From Arcobacter porcinus (GTDB lineage Bacteria; Campylobacterota; Campylobacteria; Campylobacterales; Arcobacteraceae): a stretch of DNA of 64,000 nt. The stretch lies in contig NZ_CP036246.2 in the NCBI RefSeq assembly GCF_004299785.2, forward strand, positions 124,001-188,000. The letters run 5' to 3'. Below are positions 55,702 through 64,000 of the stretch, in pieces. Within the stretch, counting starts at the first letter, position 1, and every line of letters begins with the position of its first letter. A program made the translations under genes and the position numbers. Below the pieces are notes generated by a model. That model saw nothing but the letters and a program-made list of their open reading frames with translations, was not told the origin of the DNA and ran no database searches.

Positions 55702-56073
55702 ATGGCAAATGGGAATTATACAGTAGTTGTAGATGGGCAAAGATTTAATGTTTCTGTTTTTGAAGGAGATGTTCAAAATATTCAAGTAGCTGCACCTGTA
55801 CAAAATATTGCACCAGTTGAACAAGTTGCACAACAAACACAGGCACAAACAACATATTCAGGAAATGAAGTAAAAGCACCTGTAAATGGTAATGTTTGGA
55901 AACTACTTGTAAAAGAGGGTGATAAAGTTGAAAAAGATCAACAACTTATTATTTTAGAAGCTATGAAAATGGAAATTGATGTAGTCGCAACAGTTTCAGG
56001 AACTGTTACTAAAATTTTAACAGATGTTAATAAGTCTGTTGAAGAGGGACAAACTTTAATTTTAATTTCTTAA
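55702..56073 (+). CDS. Biotin carboxyl carrier (biotinyl-domain) protein
   Basis: A 123-residue protein. An Ala/Gln-rich linker (residues ~35-60) is followed by a biotinyl domain at ~60-123 with the lysine in ILEAMKMEIDV, which biotin ligase modifies. It probably shuttles CO2 for a decarboxylase together with the adjacent OadG-like protein. The N-terminal ~30 residues resemble the C-terminal linker part of decarboxylase alpha subunits. The stand-alone form is typical of multi-subunit sodium-pump enzymes. Confidence 0.85.
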   Translation: MANGNYTVVVDGQRFNVSVFEGDVQNIQVAAPVQNIAPVEQVAQQTQAQTTYSGNEVKAPVNGNVWKLLVKEGDKVEKDQQLIILEAMKMEIDVVATVSGTVTKILTDVNKSVEEGQTLILIS

Positions 56074-56081
56074 ATATAAAG

Positions 56082-56110
56082 CCATCTAAAAGAAAAAGAT
56101 TTTTAGATGG
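56082..56110 (+). terminator. Possible terminator after the biotin-carrier gene
   Basis: CCATCTAAAA, a short loop and TTTTTAGATGG form a hairpin nine bases after the stop codon. There is no long T run after it, so confidence is limited. Confidence 0.45.
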
Positions 56111-56224
56111 TATTGATACTAAAAGTAACATTTTAAATAAGCAATTATTAAAAAAACTAAAAAAAACCTATTGACCAATAATATTAGGTAGAATTTAGAC
56201 TTAAATTTTATATTAAGGAAAAGA

Positions 56225-56569
56225 ATGAAAAAATCATTAATTTTAGGAACAATTTTAGTAGCTACTATTGCTTTTACAGGTTGTAGTAGTGTTAAAATCA
56301 AAAGTGAAGATACTTCAACTCTTATGAGATATGATGGGACAAATACTGATTATTCTAAGTTAGATAGTTACAAGAAGGGAACAGTTTGTACAAGCTATGA
56401 AGTTGGAAGAGGATATGTTGGGTCAACATCAGTTGCAGATGCAGCAAAACAAGCTGGTATTTCTAAAGTAAAGCATGTTGATGTTCATACAGAATATAAA
56501 GAGACACCAGGATTTATGTCTTCAACTAAATCAGATTTTAAGAAATGTGTTACAGTTTACGGAGAGTAA
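56225..56569 (+). CDS. TRL-like lipoprotein
   Basis: A 114-residue lipoprotein: signal peptide with lipobox FTGC (Cys ~20), then a domain with TVCTSYEVGRGYVGSTSVADAAKQAGISKVKHVDV, which resembles the TRL-like family of small periplasmic proteins. Three further cysteine/tyrosine-rich positions may be structural. The function is unknown. It is a single gene ending one base before the convergent Aat-like gene. Confidence 0.7.
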   Translation: MKKSLILGTILVATIAFTGCSSVKIKSEDTSTLMRYDGTNTDYSKLDSYKKGTVCTSYEVGRGYVGSTSVADAAKQAGISKVKHVDVHTEYKETPGFMSSTKSDFKKCVTVYGE

Positions 56570-57283
56570 TTAAATATTAGTACTACTAAGCCATCTTTTT
56601 AAGAAATCTTTTCTTGAATATAAGGTGGCACCCAAATCAAATTTATACTGCATATATGGATGACCTAAATTCCAAAACAAGAAATTGTTTTTTTCTAAAT
56701 ATCTTGCTGTAAGAGTCATTTGAAGTTTACCAAAGTTATTGTATTTTTTATCTTTATTACAAAAACCAGTTAAAGATGTATAAGTAGAAGCTATTCTATA
56801 TCCAATTTCACTTGCTATTAATTCATTGTTATTATAAATAGAAAATTGCATTATTTCAAAATTATCAAGATTCTTTTTCTCTTTTAGTTTATAAATAAGC
56901 TCTTCATATCTATTAATCAACCAATTATCTTTATGGTATATATTTAAATTAATGAAGAATTCTTTTAAGTTGTTATCTATTTTAAATATATAGTTATCTT
57001 TTTTTAAAAGAGTATTTACTTTTTTACTTATATGAAGATTTTTAAAATCTAAAATAGCATATTCAAATTGTATTTCAGGAAGTAGATAAAATTTATTTTC
57101 TATAAATATAGATGTGGAGATAAAACCAGCTTTTGCAAGAAGTATGTAAAAATCTAAAGAAAAATCATCACTTAAATAGTAGTTTTCTTTCAAATTTTCA
57201 TAAAGATAGAGAAGAGTTTCTCTATCTTTTATATTCTCTTTTGAGATTTCATAAAGATGTTTTTTTATTAGAAACTTTCCCAC
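56570..57283 (-). CDS. GNAT-fold protein resembling leucyl/phenylalanyl-tRNA-protein transferase
   Basis: A 237-residue protein. The C-terminal half ([18 protein letters not shown] ... [16 protein letters not shown] ... [26 protein letters not shown]) aligns by eye with the Aat transferase GNAT domain, where the ending HLxSLGAxxxxRxxF is conserved. The Aat GESMF motif is not preserved, so the substrate may differ. It overlaps the chemoreceptor gene by 16 bases on the same strand. Treat the family call as tentative. Confidence 0.45.
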   Translation of the reverse strand: MGKFLIKKHLYEISKENIKDRETLLYLYENLKENYYLSDDFSLDFYILLAKAGFISTSIFIENKFYLLPEIQFEYAILDFKNLHISKKVNTLLKKDNYIFKIDNNLKEFFINLNIYHKDNWLINRYEELIYKLKEKKNLDNFEIMQFSIYNNNELIASEIGYRIASTYTSLTGFCNKDKKYNNFGKLQMTLTARYLEKNNFLFWNLGHPYMQYKFDLGATLYSRKDFLKRWLSSTNI

Positions 57284-59319
57284 TCATCATCATTGTTTAC
57301 TTTTGATGACTTAAACTCTTTTGCTATCTCTTTTTTAGACTCAATCTTTAGTTCTTTTTTTAGAATCTCTTTTTTAATAGGTGAACTATCTTTTTTAGTT
57401 TTATTAGAATTTAATTCATCTTTTCCAACAAACTCTTTACTATTTGCATCTCTTACTATTTGTTTTGCAATATTATCAGTATTTACTGCAATCTCTTTTG
57501 TATCAGCAGCTATACTTGCATTTTTTTGTGTTTGTTGATCTAAACCAGTTATTGCATCATTAATCTGTTTAATTCCAGCTTCTTGCTCTTTTGAAGCAGT
57601 TGCAATTTCTCTTATAGTATCAGATTGTTTTTCAATATTAATTAGTAGCTCTTTATAACCATTAATCATCTCAAAACTAATATCTTTACCTTCATCAGCA
57701 CTTTTTGTAGCTTCTAAAACTATATTTTTAATTTCGTGAGCAGCTTCAGCACTTCTACTTGCAAGATTTCTTACTTCTTGTGCAACAACAGCAAACCCTT
57801 TTCCAGCTTCTCCAGCAGTTGCTGCTTCAACAGCTGCATTTAAACTTAGAATATTTGTTTGGAATGCTATATTATCTATTACACTTATTGCTTCATTAAT
57901 TTTATTTACTTGATTATTTATCTCATCCATAGCATTTGTAGTTTTATTTGCTAGTTCTTGTCCTTTTTTAGCAGAAGAGCTAACTTCATTTGAGTATCTT
58001 GACATTTGATTAACATTATTTGAGTTACTAATAACTGTACTTGTAATCTCTTCAAGAGCCGCTGCTGTTTCTTCTAAAGATGCTGCTGCACTATTAGAGT
58101 TTTGATTTAAAGTATCAACATTTGAAAGAAGAATATTTGAACTATTTTCAAGTGTAAGACCTGTTTCTAAAGATTGTTTAAGAAGATTAGAAATTTCATC
58201 TCCAAGCTCATTCATAGCAACAGCAACCTGAGCATAAGGACTTGGGAATCTATCTGTAAAATCATATTTTTTGTAACTATTTATAACTCTTAAAAGTACA
58301 TTTATATCTCTAGCAATTGTATGCTCTAAATAATCTTGAAGAGTAATTAAAAGCTCTTTTAAATCTTTTAAATTTTTAGTTTCAGGATCTTTCTCTATTC
58401 TTGCTAGCATATTACCATTTGAAAGCTCTTTTATGAACTCTTCAACACAAATAATAAACTCGTCATCTTTCATAACAATATTTTCTGTTTTTATAATGTT
58501 ATCATTTATTGCTCTAGCAATCTCTCCAAACTCATCACTACTATTTAAGTTTATTAATTCAGCTTTTTTATCTTCTTCATTTAAGAAATCAAATAAATTT
58601 AAAACACCAATTTTAACTTTATTAAGAGAATTAACAATTATATTTGAAGTTATAATAGTAAACGCAATAGTAATAATCAAAATAATAATAGATAAAATAA
58701 TTATTAAGTTAAGAGCACTGTTTGAAGATGATACTGCTTCTGCAACCATTTGCTTAGCAAAATTTGTAGTTCTAATTCTTTGAGCATCTATCTCTTTTCC
58801 AAAATTTTTAGAAATTGATAAAATAGAGTAAACATTTTTTTTATAATTTTCAAAAAGAATAGGATAATTATACTCATCTTTGTTCGCTATTAGATCATTT
58901 AATGTTTTATCTATATCCGAATGAGCTTTTTTCCAATTTAAAAAAGAATTTTTTAAATTATTGAATGCATCTTGACCTTTTTTTGTCATTCTTGGAGTGC
59001 TTTCAAAGAAATTCCAATTTTTATCAATCTCTTCCCAAATTTCATATCTTTTAGTTTTTAATGATTTTAAATCATCCACTAGTTTTTCTTTTGAGTTCTG
59101 ATTATACTCTAGTGAGAAAACTTCATAAGTAACTGATCTAAGGTTATATCTAAGTGCATCAATATTCTCAACTGCAATTAAAATAGGTATTCTCTCATCT
59201 GAAATATTAGAAAATTTATCAGAGGATTTCTTTGCATTTATATATGATACAAAACTAATAATTATTAAAGCTAGAGTAAAAATTAGTAATAAAACTCTTA
59301 ACCTATTTTTTATTGTCAT
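57268..59319 (-). CDS. Methyl-accepting chemotaxis protein
   Basis: A 683-residue chemoreceptor. TM1 is ~residues 7-28, a periplasmic four-helix-type sensor spans ~30-205, TM2 ~206-230, and a HAMP plus second helical linker follow. The signalling hairpin has its tip at [47 protein letters not shown]. The sensor looks like the 4HB_MCP type; the ligand is unknown. There is no CheR-binding pentapeptide at the C-terminus (ends DDEWESF). It signals to CheA to steer flagella. Confidence 0.92.
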   Translation of the reverse strand: MTIKNRLRVLLLIFTLALIIISFVSYINAKKSSDKFSNISDERIPILIAVENIDALRYNLRSVTYEVFSLEYNQNSKEKLVDDLKSLKTKRYEIWEEIDKNWNFFESTPRMTKKGQDAFNNLKNSFLNWKKAHSDIDKTLNDLIANKDEYNYPILFENYKKNVYSILSISKNFGKEIDAQRIRTTNFAKQMVAEAVSSSNSALNLIIILSIIILIITIAFTIITSNIIVNSLNKVKIGVLNLFDFLNEEDKKAELINLNSSDEFGEIARAINDNIIKTENIVMKDDEFIICVEEFIKELSNGNMLARIEKDPETKNLKDLKELLITLQDYLEHTIARDINVLLRVINSYKKYDFTDRFPSPYAQVAVAMNELGDEISNLLKQSLETGLTLENSSNILLSNVDTLNQNSNSAAASLEETAAALEEITSTVISNSNNVNQMSRYSNEVSSSAKKGQELANKTTNAMDEINNQVNKINEAISVIDNIAFQTNILSLNAAVEAATAGEAGKGFAVVAQEVRNLASRSAEAAHEIKNIVLEATKSADEGKDISFEMINGYKELLINIEKQSDTIREIATASKEQEAGIKQINDAITGLDQQTQKNASIAADTKEIAVNTDNIAKQIVRDANSKEFVGKDELNSNKTKKDSSPIKKEILKKELKIESKKEIAKEFKSSKVNNDDEWESF

Positions 59320-59486
59320 TTACAAACTCCTTGAAATTTTATTGAAATTATATCTAAGCTAAGTATCAAATTAACTTATAGAACTATTATAAATAGAGTT
59401 TTATAAACAATATTTTTTATTAAGAAGATTAAACATCAATTTGATATAATGAAAACTTTAAATAAATCATCAAAATTAGGATAATT

Positions 59487-61406
59487 ATGTCAAAAGAACT
59501 ATTACAAAAACAAGCAAATACAATTAGATTTTTAGCTGCTGATATGGTACAAAGAGCTAATTCAGGACATCCAGGTGCTCCAATGGGAATGGCTGATATA
59601 GCAACAGTTTTGAGCAATCATTTAAATATTAACCCAGCTGATGAAAAATGGTTAAATAGAGATAGATTAGTTTTTAGTGGTGGACATGCAACAGGACTTG
59701 TTTATTCACTTCTTCATTTATGGGGATTTGATGTATCTTTAAATGATATAAAAAACTTTAGACAAGCAAATTCAAAAACTCCAGGTCATCCAGAATATGG
59801 ACATACTCATGGAATAGAGATTACAACAGGACCACTTGGTCAAGGTATTGCAAATGCAGTAGGTTTTGCAGCAGCTAGTAAATATGCAAAAAATATTCTT
59901 GGAGAAGATGTAATAAATCATAAAGTATATTGTCTTTGTGGAGATGGAGATTTACAAGAAGGAATTTCATATGAAGCATGTTCTACGGCAGGACATTTAA
60001 AACTTGATAACCTTGTAATTATTTATGATTCAAATGCTATCACAATTGAAGGTGATACAAGTATTGCTTGGAGTGAAAATGTTAAAAAAAGATTTCAAGC
60101 TATTGATTTTGAAGTAATAGAGATTGATGGACATAATTTTGAACAAATTGATAAAGCTTTAGTTCAAGCAAAAAGTGCAACACAACCTGTTTTAGTAATA
60201 GCTAAAACAACAATTGCAAAAGGTGCAATAACTCTTGAAGGAACAGCAGCTTCTCACGGAGCACCACTTGGAGTTGAAGAGATTAGACAAGCAAAAATAA
60301 AAGCAGGATTTGATCCAGAATTAGATTTTTATGTAAGTGCAGAAGTAAAAGGTGCTTTTGATAAATTAATTATTGGTTCAACTTTACAAAATTCTTGGAA
60401 TGATAGTTTAAATGAAGAGACAAAGAAAAAGATAAATGAATTACAAAATCCAAATTTTGATTCAGTTGTTTATCCAAAATTTGAAGATGGCGCAAGTGTT
60501 GCAACAAGAGATTCAAACCACAAAATATTAAATGCTATTGCTGAAGCAATTCCAGGATTCTTAGGTGGAAGTGCTGATTTAGCTCCATCAAATAAAACAG
60601 AATTAAAAAATATGGGTGATTTTCCAAATGGAAGAAATATTCACTTTGGAATAAAAGAACATGCAATGGCAGCAATAGTAAATGCTATGAATTTATATGG
60701 ATTATTTAGAGTTTATAGTGCAACATTCTTTGTATTTAGTGATTATTTAAAACCAAGTGCAAGAATTGCAGCTTTAGCAAATATTCCACAACATTTTATT
60801 TGGACTCATGATAGTATCGGAGTTGGAGAAGATGGACCAACTCATCAACCAATTGAGCATTTAAGTCAATTTAGAGCATTACCAAATTTTTATACATTTA
60901 GACCAGCTGATGCAAATGAAAATATAGAGTCTTGGAAAATTGCTTTAAAAATGAAAGCACCAACAGCTTTTGTTTGCTCAAGACAAGGTTTAAAAGTATT
61001 AAAAAATGAAAAAGCTTATGGAGATGTTTGTAATGGAGCATATCTATTAACAAAAAGAGAGAATGCAAATATTACAATTATGGCAAGTGGAAGTGAAGTA
61101 ATGCTTGCACTTCAAACTGCTTGTAAGCTTGAAGAAGAAGGGATTATTGCAAATATTGTTTCAGTTCCTTGTTTTGATCTTTTAATGGAACAAGATAAAT
61201 CTTATGTAGAAAAAATCATTGATCCTAAAACAAAAGTTTATGCAGTTGAAGCAGCAAGAGCTTTAGAATATTATAAATATGCTGATGTTGTTTTTGGTAT
61301 GGAAACATTTGGAGCAAGTGGACCAGCTGATATACTTTTTGATGAGTTTGGATTTACTGTTGATAAACTAAAATCAAAAATAGTTGCTGATTTTAAAAAC
61401 AGATAA
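59487..61406 (+). CDS. tkt: Transketolase
   Basis: A 639-residue thiamine-pyrophosphate enzyme of the pentose-phosphate path. It has GHPGAPMGMADIATVL, the TPP/Mg motif GDGDLQEGISYEACSTAGHLKLDNLVIIYDSN, the pyrimidine domain IKEHAMAAIVNAMNLYG and HDSIGVGEDGPTHQPIEHL. Its cofactor is made by the thiamine operon in this window. It heads a co-directional run with the LrgA/LrgB genes. Confidence 0.97.
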   Translation: MSKELLQKQANTIRFLAADMVQRANSGHPGAPMGMADIATVLSNHLNINPADEKWLNRDRLVFSGGHATGLVYSLLHLWGFDVSLNDIKNFRQANSKTPGHPEYGHTHGIEITTGPLGQGIANAVGFAAASKYAKNILGEDVINHKVYCLCGDGDLQEGISYEACSTAGHLKLDNLVIIYDSNAITIEGDTSIAWSENVKKRFQAIDFEVIEIDGHNFEQIDKALVQAKSATQPVLVIAKTTIAKGAITLEGTAASHGAPLGVEEIRQAKIKAGFDPELDFYVSAEVKGAFDKLIIGSTLQNSWNDSLNEETKKKINELQNPNFDSVVYPKFEDGASVATRDSNHKILNAIAEAIPGFLGGSADLAPSNKTELKNMGDFPNGRNIHFGIKEHAMAAIVNAMNLYGLFRVYSATFFVFSDYLKPSARIAALANIPQHFIWTHDSIGVGEDGPTHQPIEHLSQFRALPNFYTFRPADANENIESWKIALKMKAPTAFVCSRQGLKVLKNEKAYGDVCNGAYLLTKRENANITIMASGSEVMLALQTACKLEEEGIIANIVSVPCFDLLMEQDKSYVEKIIDPKTKVYAVEAARALEYYKYADVVFGMETFGASGPADILFDEFGFTVDKLKSKIVADFKNR

Positions 61407-61424
61407 TTTTAAAGAGGAATTAGT

Positions 61425-61778
61425 TTGTTAAAAGGTTTTATCACTCTTCTTGTATTCCAATTTTTAGGAGAGAGTATATCAAAACTTTTTGACTTACTTG
61501 TTCCTGGATCTGTTATTGGAATGCTATTACTTTTAGGATTTTTATTTATTAGAAAAAGTAGTTTTAAAAGTCTTGATAGTGCAGTTTCTATTCATTTGAA
61601 ATATCTTCCACTTCTTTTTATCCCAGCTGCTATGGGAATTATTACTCAAATTGATATAATAAAAAAAGAGTTTTGGGCTATTTTTATAGCACTATTTTTT
61701 GGAACTTTAATAGCTTTAGCATTTAGTTCAAAACTTATGGATTATTTAACTAAAAAGGCAAAAAAAGATGAACTTTGA
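61425..61778 (+). CDS. CidA/LrgA-family membrane protein
   Basis: A 117-residue protein with four membrane helices and the LrgA signature VPGSVIGMLLLLGFLF. It starts with TTG. LrgA/CidA proteins are holin-like and, with LrgB, affect murein hydrolase activity or pyruvate uptake. It overlaps the LrgB gene by 11 bases. Confidence 0.88.
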   Translation: MLKGFITLLVFQFLGESISKLFDLLVPGSVIGMLLLLGFLFIRKSSFKSLDSAVSIHLKYLPLLFIPAAMGIITQIDIIKKEFWAIFIALFFGTLIALAFSSKLMDYLTKKAKKDEL

Positions 61779-62481
61779 TGCTTTAATTGAATATATTCAC
61801 TCAACACCACTTACATGGTTAATCATAACTTTAGCTGCATATAATTTTGGAATGTTTATATATGAAAAGTTTAATAAACAAACCCTTCTTCAACCAATTA
61901 TTGTATCTTATGTAATTATATTAACTATAATTTTACTTACAAATACAAGTTTTGAAGAATATTTTAAAGGTGTAGAGATAATTAACTTTTTTTTAGGTCC
62001 TGCAACAGTTGCTTTGGCTCTTCCTTTATATAATAATTTACAACATATAAAAAGTTTATTTATTCCTATTGTTGTAACACTAATTGTTGCAGGAATATTT
62101 ACAGTTCTTATAGCAGTTCTATTTTTATATATTTTTGGTGCAAAATTAACAACAATTTTAGCAATGACAACAAAATCAATTACAGCTCCAATTGCAATTA
62201 TAACTTCTGAACAAATAGGAGCTATTCCATCTTTAGCTATTGGATTTGTACTTGTAACAGGAATCTTAGGTGCACTTTTTGGAACACTTATTTTTAAGCT
62301 TTGTAGAATTAAGTATGAAACTTCAAAAGGTTTTGCTCTTGGTTTAGTTTCTCATGGAGTTGGAACAGCAAGAGCTATTGAGATTGGAGAAAAAGCTGCT
62401 GCTTTTGGAGCTCTTGCCATGGGACTTTGTGGAGTAGTTACAGCAATATTTTTACCTCTTATAATTACAATTTTAAAGTAG
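61768..62481 (+). CDS. LrgB-family membrane protein
   Basis: A 237-residue polytopic protein with the LrgB blocks FLGPATVALALPLYNN, TTKSITAPIAI and SHGVGTARAIEIGEKAAAFGALAMGLCGVVTAI. It works with the LrgA-like neighbour encoded just upstream, whose gene it overlaps. Autolysis control or pyruvate transport are the known roles of this pair in other bacteria; neither can be chosen here. Confidence 0.92.
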   Translation: MNFDALIEYIHSTPLTWLIITLAAYNFGMFIYEKFNKQTLLQPIIVSYVIILTIILLTNTSFEEYFKGVEIINFFLGPATVALALPLYNNLQHIKSLFIPIVVTLIVAGIFTVLIAVLFLYIFGAKLTTILAMTTKSITAPIAIITSEQIGAIPSLAIGFVLVTGILGALFGTLIFKLCRIKYETSKGFALGLVSHGVGTARAIEIGEKAAAFGALAMGLCGVVTAIFLPLIITILK

Positions 62482-62485
62482 AAAA

Positions 62486-62839
62486 ATGAAAGAGACACTT
62501 TTTGTTTATGGAACTTTGATGCCAAATTGTCCAAATGCTTATGTATTAGAAAATATTGTAGGAAAATTTGTACCAGCAACTGTAAAAGGAAAATTAATAG
62601 ATGCTGGATGGAGTGCTGGAATGGGATATCCTGGAATTAGGCTTGAGATGGGAGAAGATTTGATTCATGGATTTCTATTTTATTCTGATAATTTAATAAA
62701 TCATTGGGAAAAACTTGATATCTTTGAAGGAGAAGAGTTTGTAAGAACTCCTATAATAGTTGAAAGATATGATGAGGTTTTAGTAGAAACATTTATTTAT
62801 ACATTAAAAGATGAGATTTTGGAAGAAGAGAGCTATTAA
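62486..62839 (+). CDS. Gamma-glutamylcyclotransferase-fold (AIG2-like) protein
   Basis: A 117-residue protein with LFVYGTLMPNCPNAYVLEN (the YGTL loop), GWSAGMGYPGIRLE and a glutamate in WEKLDIFEGEEFVRTPIIVERYD, the acid of the GGCT fold. Relatives cyclise gamma-glutamyl amines or repair glutamyl adducts. The substrate is unknown. It lies four bases downstream of the LrgB gene. Confidence 0.8.
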   Translation: MKETLFVYGTLMPNCPNAYVLENIVGKFVPATVKGKLIDAGWSAGMGYPGIRLEMGEDLIHGFLFYSDNLINHWEKLDIFEGEEFVRTPIIVERYDEVLVETFIYTLKDEILEEESY

Positions 62840-62860
62840 AATATTTATAAAAGGAAAAAT

Positions 62861-64000
62861 ATGAGAAAAATAGAGAGTTTAATATTTATAAAAATTGCAT
62901 TTTTATTTGTAGTTTTTTGTAATGCTGTTGTTGATGTATCTCATAAGATTCTTCTTCAAAATATTGCTTTTAAGATTTTTGATGGCTCAACTCAAGTTAT
63001 ATGGGTTTCAATAGTAAATGCTTTAATCATTCTTCCTTTTTTACTTTTATTTACTATAAGTGGATATTTATCTGATAAATATAATAAAAAAGATATTTTG
63101 GTATATGGTGCTTTATCATCTTTTTTACTCGCAAGTTTTATGATAGTTACATATATTATTGGAAATTTCTATTTTGCTATGTTTGGTCTATTTTTATTGG
63201 CTGTTCAAAGTGCAATTTATGGTCCAGCAAAACTAGGAATAATCTTAGATATTTATGGAAAAAAGAACTTATCAAAAGGTAATTCAGCAGTTCAAGCAAT
63301 ATCTATTGTTGCTATTTTATTTGCTATTGGAGTTACATCATTTATATTTGAAAGCTTTTATGATACAAATAATCTTAGTAATTTAAATTCAAAAGATGAA
63401 TTACTTGTGGCTATTTTGCCATTGGCTTACTATATTTTACCTATTGCATTTTTAGAGATGATAGTTTCATTTTTGTTTTTGAAAAAAGTAAGTACAAATT
63501 ATACAAAATCAGAAACACTATTTTTTGATAAAAAAGAGTTTTTTAAAGGTAAATTATTAAAACAAAATATAAAGCATATCTATTCTAAAAATGTAATATT
63601 TTTATCTGTAATTGGTTTATCTTTATTCTTTGGAGTTTCACAAGCTATGCTTGCAGTTTTTCCATCTTTTGCAAAAATGTACTTAGGAATTGAAGATGTT
63701 TTTGTAATAAATGGAATAATAGCTTCTTCGGGAATTGGTATTGCTTTAGGTGCAATAATTTATTCAAGAATTTCAAAGTTTTATATAGAAATAGGAACTA
63801 TTCCTTTATCATTTGTTGGAATGGCTTCTATGATATTTTTATCAACAATATTTCAAACACCATTTCTATTGGCAATAACATTTTTACTATTTGGTCTATT
63901 TGGTGGAATGCTAGTTGTTCCTTTAAACTCTTTAATACAATTTAATGCAAAGAAAAAACTTCTAGGAACAATTTTAGCTGGTAATAATTGGTTTCAATCT
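62861..64000 (+). CDS. LplT/Aas-type MFS transporter, N-terminal part (3' end outside window)
   Basis: The ATG at 62861 (AAGGAAAAA upstream) opens a frame that stays open for 380 codons to the right edge. About ten membrane segments are visible. The family blocks AVQSAIYGPAKLGIILDIYG and NSAVQAISIVAIL, and later VPLNSLIQFNAKKKLLGTILAGNNWFQS, match the lysophospholipid flippase LplT and the MFS half of Aas proteins. In many Campylobacterota this domain is fused to an acyltransferase and an acyl-ACP synthetase. Whether that is so here lies beyond the window. Its likely role is recycling of lysophospholipids. Confidence 0.85.
   Translation, partial: MRKIESLIFIKIAFLFVVFCNAVVDVSHKILLQNIAFKIFDGSTQVIWVSIVNALIILPFLLLFTISGYLSDKYNKKDILVYGALSSFLLASFMIVTYIIGNFYFAMFGLFLLAVQSAIYGPAKLGIILDIYGKKNLSKGNSAVQAISIVAILFAIGVTSFIFESFYDTNNLSNLNSKDELLVAILPLAYYILPIAFLEMIVSFLFLKKVSTNYTKSETLFFDKKEFFKGKLLKQNIKHIYSKNVIFLSVIGLSLFFGVSQAMLAVFPSFAKMYLGIEDVFVINGIIASSGIGIALGAIIYSRISKFYIEIGTIPLSFVGMASMIFLSTIFQTPFLLAITFLLFGLFGGMLVVPLNSLIQFNAKKKLLGTILAGNNWFQS

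Overview
The window is a stretch of AT-rich bacterial chromosome. Gene content and order point to Campylobacterota, most likely the Arcobacter group (Arcobacteraceae). The signs are the thrS-infC-rpmI-rplT, rplM-rpsI, prfA-rpsT and glmM-lspA blocks, the Mla-type lipid transporter with an MlaB-like domain fused to the permease, the thiC-thiS-thiF-thiG-thiH-thiE-thiD order, and frequent TTG starts. Assignment is from recognition only; no search was run. Genes are densely packed. No gene-free stretch exceeds 300 bases, because the space between cutA and the AraC-type regulator is filled by five tRNA genes.

Layout. 1-4.9 kb: the 3' part of metH, a DoxX membrane protein, a small membrane protein, an MnmC-like methyltransferase and luxS. 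5.0-7.5 kb: a two-gene ATPase/HNH cassette matching the Septu anti-phage system. 7.6-10.9 kb: an Mla/MCE lipid transporter (permease, ATPase, MCE protein, lipoprotein). 10.9-14.1 kb, minus strand: an AbrB-type membrane protein, a HAD phosphatase and a peptide-binding protein. 14.1-20.6 kb: a thiamine operon behind a TPP riboswitch with its terminator hairpin; its first gene is a short spermidine-synthase-like protein. 20.6-31.6 kb: an accessory island, all on the minus strand (below). 31.8-34.1 kb: rpsI, rplM, prfA, rpsT. 34.2-37.9 kb: glmM, lspA, leuC, mobA. 38.0-40.9 kb: a sulfide:quinone-oxidoreductase-like flavoprotein, a small membrane protein and a triple rhodanese. 41-44 kb: rplT, rpmI, infC, thrS. 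44.2-49.4 kb: an NFACT/RqcH-like protein and several secreted or outer-membrane proteins. 49.6-53.9 kb: cdsA, dxr, a hydrolase, tsaD, a SUI1-like factor and cutA. 53.98-54.43 kb: tRNA-Pro, -His, -Arg, -Leu and -Gly. The rest: an AraC-type regulator, an OadG/biotin-carrier pair, lipoproteins, an Aat-like GNAT protein, a chemoreceptor, transketolase, LrgA/LrgB, a gamma-glutamylcyclotransferase-fold protein, and the start of an LplT/Aas-type transporter cut by the right edge.

The most notable region is 20.6-31.6 kb. It encodes a WYL-domain regulator, a glycine-zipper protein, a previously unlisted 40-residue membrane peptide, a HerA/DUF87 ATPase with an internal Ser-rich/glycine-zipper insert, a PD-(D/E)XK-like nuclease followed by a 101-residue protein, two paralogous dynamin-like GTPases flanking a one-TM protein, another small membrane protein, and a separate transcription unit ending in a protein with a HEPN RNase motif. 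Two promoters inside the island carry the same 17-base element at exactly the same distance from their -10 boxes. I read this as one co-regulated system, probably a defence or membrane-stress response, that I cannot match to a named system.
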